A stretch of DNA of 64,000 bases from Zygnema circumcarinatum (Eukaryota; Streptophyta; Zygnematophyceae; Zygnematales; Zygnemataceae). Positions 11,280 through 21,107 of the stretch are shown here, one piece after another; position 1 is the first letter of the stretch; each line of letters starts with the position of its first letter. The notes under the pieces are model-generated. The model was not told where the DNA came from. It did no database searches and saw nothing but the letters and a program-made list of their open reading frames with translations. The stretch covers positions 821,724 to 885,723 of the forward strand of contig CM074805.1 of assembly GCA_037447605.1 (NCBI GenBank), read 5' to 3'. A program made the position numbers and the translations under genes.

Positions 11280-12836
11280 TCAGCTTTGTAAAGAACACTT
11301 TGCTGAGGACGAAACTGGACCAGCTTTCTTCCCAGGCTCCTTCCCTTTCTTCGCCTTTTCTTTCGCTGCTTGCAGCTTCTCCATCTGCTTCGTTAGAAAA
11401 GCCTGTTTCAGCCTCTCTCGCTTCTTCTCTGCCTGCAACTGCCTCTGCTGCTTCAACACCGTTGCCTTCTCTCGAGCCTCCTTGGTCTGCAGGGCCACCT
11501 CCCTGTCATGCAGAACAGTCCCCCTCCACTGTGGTCAGGTCTGTGGAGTCGAAGGCCACAGGACGATGACTGACTGTTCATTCACTACTTGCATGAGAGT
11601 TGATATCGAACCATAAAAGTAGTCAATGCAACAAATATATTGGGAGCATTGCCACTCAAAATCTCAAACAAAGGGGAAAGGTTCAAACCTATCCTGGATG
11701 CAATCTTCCCCTCGCCCGGTTAAGTCCAGTAGACATAATGTGTTCCTTAAATACATATTAAGTCTAAAGGATGCAAAACTGACCACGTTTTGCTTAACTC
11801 CATTATAATGAGACCTTCCACTTGTGGCTAACAACTTTCAACCTGGCTGGGAGATGGCAAACCTTATCAGCTCCTTGTGATGGGACCCAGCTCGGCCTCC
11901 AGATGATACTGGAAACACATTGTCCTCTGCTTCACCACAACTGCTTGACTCTTGCAATCTGCCTCCATCTCTCTCTTTCTCCATCTCTTCCCTCTCCTCC
12001 TCCAGAGAGCCCTTTCGAACAAAATCTACACTGTACTTTTCCAATTCCTCTTCATCAGGAAGCTCCCCTTTAACTAGTTTTTCATATAGCTGCGCCTTTT
12101 TTTCAAGGGCGGCGTAAGAGTCCGCCCCGCTTTCTGCAGATTTCAACTGCAGCCGGTCTCTGCAGATAGAACAGGATGGGAAGTGACTCAATAAAACAGG
12201 GCGTTATAGAAAAGTACACTCTTCTCCATTCTGCTCATTTCACATCAGAATTGGGCAAACTATCGCATCTACACCAAGTCCAGCTAAAGATGCGTTTGAT
12301 GTCCCCTCATTGAATTGTCCAATATTCAATTCTTCGTCGATCAAGCTAGCTCTTTAGAGGTTGGCTGTTGAACCGAGCAATCAAGAGAAGACAAGAATGG
12401 AGAACGAGTGATCGCTTTCCGACCCTAAATTAATGGGCAGGGAAACACAATTCTTTCTCCCTTCTGCCTTCTCTAGCAAGTGAGCTCCACTGCCAACGCA
12501 AACTTAACTGAACTTAGGAAAGAGTCCGACAGTCCTAACGTACCTTTCTGCTCTATCCTCCACTCCCGCATTCCGCCGCGCAAACAATTCTGCCACATCG
12601 CTGCCCCCCTTTCTGTGGGACCGCTGGTCGTCTTCATCAAGGCCTTCTTTATGGCGACTGTGATCCTCCTGTGACTTGTACAGTTGAGCTCGGAGCTCTA
12701 CAATAGAAGCTGCACTCACCCCCTCGATGGCGCGCTGTTTCCTCGGCATTACCGTGGACTCGGTGAGCCAACCAAGAGACTCGACGCGCCGCTTCCTGTC
12801 GATGGTGCTCCCGCTGCCACCTCCTTCTTCTGCCAT
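11280..12836 (-). CDS. Short CCDC174-like coiled-coil protein
   Basis: Exons 12836-12544, 12159-11863 and 11502-11280 join in phase to 270 residues. The N-terminal block (SAASIVELRAQLYKSQED) and the middle block (LEKKAQLYEKLVKGELPDEE followed by VDFVRKG) are arranged like CCDC174: S-x-x-LKAELF, then EKAKLYEKM and a DEE-x-VDF segment. The C-terminus is a Lys/Arg/Glu/Gln coiled coil (QTKEAREK to AKEKAKKGKEPGKK), as in the family tail. CCDC174 is a nuclear protein linked to splicing and exon-junction factors. The central Trp-Val-Asp-Tyr segment of animal CCDC174 is not seen, and the protein is much shorter than the roughly 470 residues of human CCDC174. An exon could have been missed in 11503-11862. 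The identification is by pattern memory only. Confidence 0.6.
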
Positions 12837-13010
12837 GGTGCCGGGTCGTCCTTCTCTTCCAAACGAGAGGCCAGAGACGAAAACCAAAGGCGAGAGCAGG
12901 TGCCAAGCTGAGCAGAACGACAAGCTTCCGTCAATGGCGGGCCAGTGCAGGAATTAGGTTTGTGCCTGCCTTTCTTCCCCCGCCCTGAGGCATGTTCGCA
13001 TGGCGCCTGC

Positions 13011-13170
13011 CATGGCATGGCACGGCATGGGATAGCATGGCAGGGCATGGCATGGCATGGCAGGGCATGGCAGGGCATGGCAGGGCATGGCAGGGCATGG
13101 CAGGCAGGGCATAGCAGGGCATGGCATGGCATGGCATGGCATGGCATGGCATGGCATGGCATGGCATGGC
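13011..13170. repeat. (CATGG)n/(CAGGGCATGG)n minisatellite
   Basis: About 160 bases consist of CATGG pentamers interspersed with CAGGGCATGG decamers, ending in a pure CATGG run (13119-13170). It starts 175 bases upstream of the CCDC174-like start codon, so it lies in that gene's promoter or leader. Long open frames through it on both strands (Met-Pro-Cys-His-Ala repeats) are artefacts of the period. Confidence 0.95.
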
Positions 13171-14638
13171 CCCGGAATGCAAGCGCAGGGCACGGTGATG
13201 GCATCGGCGGTCCATGGCGTCGCGTCGCCTCCTCCGGACGAGGAGGGCGGCCATGGCTGGAAGGCCCGCTTGGCTTGGCTTGGCTTCCAGGCGGGCGGGT
13301 GATGGCCCGCTTGCTGCCTGGAGAGGGCCCCGCCTGCAGTCAGTTGAGAAGGCAGGCGCAGAGACGGAGGCAGACTGTGCTGAGTTTGTGCTCCCATTGT
13401 TGCTTGCGGAAGCGGAGTCTGAGCCACCTTGCTTCCTCTCGCTCGGGTCTCGCACCAAGAGCTGCTCTTGGAATATACTTGCGAGCGAGAGGAGCGAAGA
13501 ATGTATGGATTGGCTGAATTATGAGCAGGGTGAAAGATAAACGCTTTTTCGCAGAATTTCAAAGGCGACTTTTTACTGGACAAGAAAAACTAAGATAGTC
13601 CTAACGGATTTTAATGGTTTCTGATTCTTTACAATACTGATCGGATTAAATACGCTAGCTTGAAGCATCGCTTGATCACAGCCGCGGAGATGCCATCCTC
13701 CAAAGTTGTTCCTGCGCGCAAAATGGAAGGCGAAAATGCCAGTGGGAAGCCCGTAGTTGTCCTCAGCACCTGGCCGCAGCCCGGCCTTCGCGGGTACGAA
13801 CTGAACGAGGCACAGCAATAGATGTTTTTTTCATGCTTAGCATATGAGGTCGTGTTTTCAAACAGTCCTGCGTATTACAGCCTTGGGAATGATATTGGTG
13901 TTTGGATTTCTTGAATGGGGAAGCACAAATTCACGAGTAAATCATTTTCATGGATGCTCATTTCTTTACTTCATCGTTTTTTCCTCTTACGATGAGAAAA
14001 GGCCGAATGTCTTCCCTTTAATTAATCAGTTCGTTTCGCTTGCTTTTTTTTTGGCGAGACCATCGAAAGTATCAGTCTGAGTATAAACAACGCAGTAGTA
14101 TTTCCTTTTTCTCTGTCGCCCGAATAAAATTTGCATGTTTTTTAAACTTTGCACAAGATGGCGGTGTCAAGTCTACGGCTTTTCTTTGATAAGGTGGCCT
14201 GAGTTCAAAATGACCATTTTACTTTCTGCAAATATTGCATCTCTAGTTTGGAACACGTAGGCGTTCTATTGAAGAAACCGCATGCAGGTGTGCGTTTTGC
14301 ACACATAAAAACAAAAAATTGGCTTTCTTGTACTTAAATGGCAAGTAAGTAAGCGTCCCAACTTCTTGGGGATGACTGCCAGCATAGCGTAGAGCACCTT
14401 GGGTTATCATGCCTGCCGAAACTTCAAATCATACAAAACTGGGAGATAAGAGCTTACCATGCATGGTCTACACAATCACCTTAAAGTGATTCCTTGCAAA
14501 ATCTCGTTCCACGTGGTCTTTCTAAAGAAAACGAGAGATGCAACATTACTTCAAATGCTTCACTCTCACTTGCCTGCCTGTAAGTGCAGAGACGAACCTC
14601 AGGCAGCCACGTCGAATCAGAACAATCTCAATCAGCTA
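13171..14638. other. Intergenic region, no gene recognised
   Basis: No recognisable protein is encoded. The first 350 bases are GC-rich and probably belong to the promoter of the CCDC174-like gene. The remainder is AT-richer. An 81-codon minus-strand frame at 13573-13818 has no features I can place. The in-frame region 14459-14638 could extend the N-terminus of the RAB-like gene by 60 residues. Confidence 0.4.
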
Positions 14639-16665
14639 ATGCGAAGCTTTCCCAAAACATTTCCAGCAATTGACATGTGAGTTTTTTGCACGTTGAATCC
14701 ATGCAAGTCTTCTGAGATATCCGTCCCGATTGATGCATTGCATACGGAGTACTTGAAGGTACCTGCAACATTTTTTATTTTTCGAGTTTGGTGTATTCTG
14801 GCCGTGGGAGAGGAGAGATGGATGGTCAGTTATCTTGAAGGGCTTTAAGAGCCTGTGCATATGTTTTTCGCGTGGGACTTGGTCGCCCAGAAAGAGTCTG
14901 GAGCTGCTGGAGAAGGTGGTGATTGTCGGCGACGCGAACGCAGGAAAGACATGTTTGGTACTTCGTTACTGCGATGAACATTACAGCCACGACTACAAGG
15001 TCAGTCAGCACTTGCATCCACGACTGTCCTTAGTAGGCCCTGTCCTGTTTGCCCTTAGTAAGGTGAAAGCGCTTGGCGTATGAAGTTGAACATTCCTTGA
15101 CGATATGCGAAAAAGTTGAGGATGCAAAAGTTGAACCTTTGATACCTATGTTCGTGTCAAGAACCAGATGCGCGAGTCGTTGTTTTATTTTTCCATTAGT
15201 GTCGAGGAATTTAGTTCAGACCATGGAAAAGTTTGGTGTTCACTGGAGAAGCCGAGAAAACATATGTGCCAACCGTCGTTGCCCGTGCAGTCCACTATCG
15301 GAGTCGATTTTTTCTGGCAAAGATACGCTATACAGCAGTTCAAGTTCATTCTTCACATGTAAGTCAGCCAATGACCAACATGTGTGGGGCTTGCAGAACA
15401 GTCTGAAGCTCGTCCAAAGAAGCGTAAGAAAAGAGAAAGTTCAAACTTTGAACGGCTCAAGACAAAGTAAAGGGCCCTTGTTCTCTTTTGACTAAAAAAT
15501 CCCATTCTGTTCTCTCTTCCTGCGCTCCCTTTCCCCTCCCAGCTGGGACACAGCAGGCCAGGAAAGGTTCCGATCGCTTTCCCAAGCCTACTACAGAGGA
15601 GCAGGTGCCTGCATAGTGGCTTTTGATCTTGGAAAGCCCAACTCTCTGCAGACTGCCAAGCAGGTAGGCAGCACTTCAGGTTTTGGAGTCGAATCACAGC
15701 AAGGCTTGAGAAGATAACAGGATAATTGGTAGTGTGCAGGGAAGGTGTTTACTTTCAGTTGACTCCTCTACTGAGGCTGCAGTGGGTGACAGAGGTCATC
15801 AAGGAGAGTCGCAACAAAAAGGAGTTCTCCATGTTTTTGGTCGGTTGCAAGGTGTGGTAATCGCATTCCCTCGCATGCACCCCCTTACAGACAATTCTAA
15901 AGAACAAAAAAACAACTTTTTTTTCACTGTCAGCGCGAACCTGAATCGTCTTGCATGCCAATGTGCAGTCCGACATGTTTCATGCAATTTCTAAGGAGGA
16001 CGCATTGAAGGTCGCTAAGGAGGTTAAAGCAGAGTACTTCGAAGTCAGCGCAAAGACTGGTAAGTCTTGCAAGCTCCTTTTGGCAAGCTATTGGGCGTCA
16101 AAGTATCGATTCCTCACCTCCACTTCGTCTTGAAGACAATTTCACTTACGTTTCAGCCATTATTTCCTTGCCCTTCTCGGACAGGAGAAAACGTGAAGTG
16201 GCTGTTTGAAAGAGTGGCCGCAGTCCTCTTTGAGCGAGCTCTTTCTAAAACCGTGGCTTCGCTTAAGGCTGAAGAGGAAGAAAAAGATGGTACGAAACAT
16301 TTCCGCCTCTCCCTGTACACCCCGTAAAACTTCATCTCTTTTCTATCTCCACAAAAGCTGCATACTCCTGCAAGCACAGAAAGTACCGCTGCGGACATAT
16401 TCCACTCAAGCTCAAGGTTCTGAACTTTCGTTTGTGTGCAGACGCTTTGACTTTGCCCACAGATCCCAAAGGAGCCGGTGCGCGGAAAGGCGCGACAAGC
16501 ATAGGGGGAGGGAGTGGCATAGGCGACACAGGGGGTGGGAAGGGCACAGTGAACTGGAAGAAGGGAGGGGCCGCCACGAAGGGGAAGACGGTGACTTTGG
16601 ACAAACCAAGCGGGCGTCCGCAGCAGATACCCTCGCCCAAGCGAGGGGGTCCTTGTTGGAACTAA
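14639..16665 (+). CDS. RAB34/36-like small GTPase without prenylation motif
   Basis: Exons 14639-14676, 14891-14999, 15291-15358, 15543-15663, 15783-15851, 15969-16059, 16185-16289 and 16442-16665 join in phase to 274 residues. An ATG at 14459 in the same frame would add 60. The GTPase motifs are G1 GDANAGKT (residues 26-33), G2 STIGVDF, G3 WDTAGQE, G4 CKSD and G5 EVSAKTG. The block EDALKVAKEVKAEYFEVSAK, with TGENVKWLFERVA, resembles animal RAB34/RAB36, which also lack the Asn of the usual NKxD in G4. RAB34 acts on Golgi, lysosome and ciliary-vesicle membranes in animals. The tail is Gly/Lys-rich (about residues 200-274) and ends Pro-Cys-Trp-Asn, with no CC, CXC or CaaX prenylation motif. Either the last exon is alternatively spliced or the protein is not lipid-anchored in the usual way. 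The 5' exon is the least certain part. Confidence 0.8.
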
Positions 16666-17020
16666 GCCATGGAATGTAGACTTACCTTGACGGCTGGAAA
16701 GGCAATTTTTCCAGTGTAGTGTTTGCAGAGAGGTAAAGGAGAGAAAGGTAGAGAGGCAGAGGGAGGAGGGGCAGCAAAGTAGGTCCATTGTGCTTCAGGC
16801 ACCCTGGTTCAGATGGAATACAAGGAAGACATCATCAAGTTTCCTGAATAAAATTGCTTTTTATATCAAACATGGCTTTACATTTCCTGTGAATAATGAA
16901 ATCTTTTCCACATTCACAGTTTGGGTTAGCCGCACAGTGCAAGAAACTACGTTCGTAGAAATTTACAGCTCAATACATACATGTAGAAGCCTGATGGCTA
17001 GACTGAGAAGCATGTACATT

Positions 17021-17579
17021 CTAGTATTCCACTGACAATCTGAGCTCTCCTTTCCGCTTCGCATCAACGTAAATTGCAGTGGCCAACAGGCCCAGGAAAG
17101 CAGGTCCTGTCATCAAAACTGAAAATCCTTCGATGAGGTGAGCAGTATCTATCTTCGGGTTGCGCGGAGGAATGATGCGGCCTGCAATGAAACCAATGGT
17201 GTTGCACGTTCCAACGAACACATTGCCTACGCCTTTGATGGCTCCTACTATCGGTCCCCAAAGGCCTCCATGAGCCCTTCTTTCCACATCGGACTCTGCC
17301 ACGGCTCCCTGCAATGGGAAACCAGCAGTTTAGGTTAGCCAACAGCTGCGGTTAATACCTGCAGAGTCGGAGAAACGACAAGCAGCTGCGTATGTCCCAG
17401 CCAAACCGTTCTTGCCGTCCTAATTGTCATCACGTACGACTTAGCCAACATCCTTCACAAGCTCCCACTTACCCCGACTATCTGAGCCACGCCAACAACC
17501 GCGGCAACCTTCACGACAAGCGCTGTATAATGCACCATATTTGGTTCCTTTGGAGCCCCTGCATTGTCAAAGGACTCTC
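17021..17579 (-). CDS. Small predicted membrane protein, function unknown
   Basis: Two exons (17579-17473 and 17308-17021) join in phase, with the stop at 17021-17023. If translation starts at the ATG at 17538 the protein has 117 residues. The first exon also follows an acceptor-like TGACAG, so an upstream exon may exist. The N-terminus has a hydrophobic stretch (VHYTALVVKVAAVVGVAQIV). A Gly-rich middle (HGGLWGPIVGAIKGVGNVFV, then IGFIAGRIIPPRNP) and a second hydrophobic span (LMTGPAFLGLLATAIYV) follow, before a short basic end. Two or three membrane segments are likely. I do not recognise the family. It is distinct from the RAB-like gene, which ends 356 bases away on the other strand, so the two are convergent. 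Confidence 0.55.
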
Positions 17580-19680
17580 CTGTCAGCCTCCTTCACAACT
17601 ACTGTAAAAATTTGCGGTGAATTACATCGTTAGAAAACTAAACTACCAAAAGAATGTTGTCTCGCTTCTTAATGAAGTAATAGCCAGCAATGGCACAGGA
17701 TTGCTTGAACTCTTTTCTCAAACAAATGTTAGTTTCATTACAGCGTCGCATCTTCTTCGAGCGGATACAACTGAGTCACCTAGTCTTTTATAACTCTGCA
17801 TCCTCTTGATGCTAAGGTCATATCCAAAAAAAGCAATGCACATAGCAGTCTCCCCGTAATAACCATCGCGTGACGGAAAAAGCAAGCAACTGACCCCACC
17901 GTCAACCTCTCATTCCAATAAGCCATCGCACCCAAAAAAAACTCCATAAGGTCACACCACCCCCCCTTTCTCATCACTCTCAGACCTCCATTCCCCCCAA
18001 AACATCACACTCTCTCCCCTTTTCACATCCCTTTCCCCCAACACTGCAACTCACCTTCCTCCCCTCCCTTCTCCCTCCCTCCTCCTCAGTGCACCAAGAC
18101 GCCTTCTTTTTAACCCTCCCTCTCTCCCTCTCTCCCTCTCTCCCTCCCTGCCTTCCAAGCCTTCCAAACCGCTCCAAATTCTACTGGACGACGTCCTCCT
18201 GCACCACTAGCGGCCCTATTTATACGGGCGGCGCGGGGCCCTGCGGATAACGGGCCCGGGCGGGCACGCACGCGAGTGCGCCACTTGGCGGAACCCTAAA
18301 GGGGCGGCCGCCGGTCGAGATTGTGTGGAGGACGTAGAGCCAATGGTAGGGCACCGCGTGGTAAAGAAACGGTTTCTGGGACCGACACGTGGTAGTCCGT
18401 GATTTTCCAGGTCAAGCAAACTGTACGAACAGCAACGAGAACGGGCGAGAGGCGGTCTTGTGTCGGTTATGGGGCCGTACAGTTTGGGTGTTCCATGCAA
18501 CGCTTCTGCGTAGTCGCGAAAGCTTCCGGATTATAACGGAACTGGAACAGTAACAGAGCAGAATTTTGTCTTCATAGAGCTCTCTGCCTTTTGTTGGGAG
18601 TCTTGGGACCCTTGGCATCTCTACACGGCTTTCTATGGGAAATACGCACAGTATCAATTGACGAGTTTGCTTAGTAAAAAAGCGGGTCTTCCCACAAGAC
18701 CCCTCCACAGAGGCTCTGATCAGGCTCTGCGGGAAGCTGGCATTGGGGAGTCAAGGACAAATCCCGATCCCGTTCACATTGGTATTGGTAGAACATCACA
18801 AGCTTGTTGCTCTCACTTGTTGCAGTAGCCCCATTGATACATCAAGAGCAGTCCTTGAGACAGAATTAGCCGAGGGGGATTCCGAAACAGAAGGCGCATA
18901 GATGGTGGGTGATGTGAGAAAGGCATGATCCGATGTTGGGATACTTCCGAGTGCATGCAAGCCACCATGGTTCTGTCATGCTTAGACTAACTGCCTATGG
19001 ACCCCTTCTGGCCTACACGGCAACTAGGGAAAGAGATGAATCCGAACCCTATAAGGTTTGCTTGCAGTGTTGCAGGTGCGGCTTTGTTTTCTTTTATTAT
19101 CTTATCTAATGTAGACTGATAAAACTCGGACAGATAGACGGCCACAAAAGTAAAAGCACACCTTCCAGCTGAAAAAGACACAAGCCCATGTGGTATCACA
19201 TGTATGAGAATAGAGAATGGAAAAGTAGGGATGTCGAGGGGGGTGGAGGGTAAAAAACCACGAGTGAAAAAGGCTGCTCGTATTCACAATGAGGTGAACA
19301 TTTTCAGAGCATCTATTCACAAAAAAAAAAACTACACAGTCAAGTGCCCCCAAAAAGACTGTCCTGCATCTATTCGTGTTTCGTTGCGCTGAGGGCCTGA
19401 CACGAAGGGAAGACGAAGCAGAAGGGGCGCTTCTAGATTACACACAGCCCTCACAATGACTCTACAAAAGGCCTTCACAGAATCCCTGGCGACCCTCTCA
19501 CTACCGTGCTATGGCATGCCCCTCCCCCCCCCAAAATCCACTTCTCTAAGGACCTCGCAAGTTCTTGCATACAAGCGAGCTTGAAGCACACGCCTGCGCC
19601 TCAACTATCGTAGTGCCTGTTTTTCAGAGGACTTGGTGAAATGCATTGGCCAATGGAGCGGAAATACACAGCGCATTCTG
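17580..19680. other. Non-coding region between small membrane gene and CBM20 gene
   Basis: The part from 17580 to about 18240 is the likely promoter of the minus-strand small membrane gene. It has a long pyrimidine tract on the plus strand (17995-18150, CTCC/TCCC repeats), then a GC-rich stretch with CGGGCCCGGG. From 18240 to 19680 no coding exon could be supported. An A-run lies at 19321-19331 and a C-run near 19521-19530. Confidence 0.35.
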
Positions 19681-21107
19681 CTATGGACCTACACAAACAA
19701 GCCAAGAACGATCCTCTGCCAAATGAATTAAGATAAAAGCTAAGGAAGTTGGGTCACCTCCCTTGCCGAGGCTCCTCTTCCATGAGGGGTTTCCTGCCAA
19801 GGCTCCCCAAGAGGCTCTCCCACGCTTTCCTCCCCCACTCTGCATCCTTCGCCAGAACGCTCCCTTCTGACGGAATACCTCTTTGGACCTTCGGGCGAAC
19901 AGCTCCATTCCCTTTCTGTACTTCCTCATATTGAATCCCCCGGCCAACCAGCCAACCCATGGCCCGTCACTCCCCAGTAAGTACAGGAAGGTGGGACGAA
20001 GGGCAACCATATCTGCTCATTGGTTAAGGCAAGGACCAAACCCGGCCCACTGAAGGTACAGTGAGTGAGTTCATGCAAAAAATATCTGCCATTCTTCATA
20101 CTGGAGGCTGTATCAGGGAAATCCTGCTCGTTCCAAACCGCTAGGGAAGTAAGTGGTTTAGGAAAGTAATACTGGCAACGCTGGAGATGTAAGAGTGCGG
20201 CAACAAGGAAAAATCCCCGGACAAATACATTAGCTTCCATAAAGAAGCAAGATCCTACTAGACATCAGGAGTTACGAATAGGCAGTGCGAAATTAGAATG
20301 ACGAGGTGGACGAAAAGAGCTAAGAGAATTGAGCTTCCCCACACAGCAGGACTATCAAGTACAGCAAAGGCTTTGAACTGTGCAAACACGAGAAGGCTGC
20401 AAGTGAATGACACAGAGGCCTTTCACATTCAGTAGGTCTACTGCTGTGCTCCCTGAATCATAATTATAAGGATTCAAATGCCAAAAAATGAAGCCACTAG
20501 AGCAGCCTTCGCAATAAAAATGAAGTATTGCAATTGATTTCTCAGAGTAGATAGATATCTTTGATCGAAGTTAGCTTCACGAGTTCTGCAAGTGTGGCCT
20601 AAGTCCAAAAAAATGCGCGATCACTTTTGACTCCAAAAGATAGGAGCGCCTTTGACAACAAGAGCCCCAAGGCCATAGGATACAAAGCCTAACAAAAATG
20701 TTAGCGGGGGAAGCCATGATACACGGGCACCTTTCAATGCTCTGCCATTGTTGGAGAGAATTGTCTTTTGGAAAATGGAATTTCTTTCATTAATGTAGTA
20801 TCAACCAGTTCTCGCTAAACATTATTCTACAAAATCCTCATCGCTAGAAATAACTGCTGCTGGATAAGGTGCTGCACCATAGGCTCTATCCTACGAACCT
20901 GGAAACGTGGCTATGGCAACTGAGCTGCTGCGTAGCAACACTAATGGCCGCTTTGATAAAGCCGACCCGCATTGTGTTGACACAACTATCGAATTTTAAA
21001 GTTCGATGGCCGTTCGGTCACTTAGGGTACCAAAATTGAGATCTCACCGAAATAAATATGCTTCTGAGTGCGTGCTTTAAAAAAGCGGAGATTTTGTCTG
21101 TGCTCAC
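19681..21107 (-). other. Probable 3' part of the CBM20 gene, exons unresolved
   Basis: The CBM20 gene has a good donor site at 21107/21106 and must continue to lower coordinates. The best remaining minus-strand frame is 20010-19681. It has a Trp/Gly-rich hydrophobic start (FLYLLGSDGPWVGWLAGGFN) followed by a strongly basic tail (MRKYRKGMELFARRSKEVFR), which would suit a C-terminal membrane contact or anchor. I could not find an acceptor joining it in phase, so the link is tentative. Confidence 0.3.

Noticed and set aside
12749-13583. Long Met-Pro-Cys-His-Ala and Gly-His-Gly-Arg-Ala repeat frames on both strands
   Set aside because: They are produced by the CATGG pentamer, whose 5-base period keeps all frames open; no promoter, splice or family evidence supports them.
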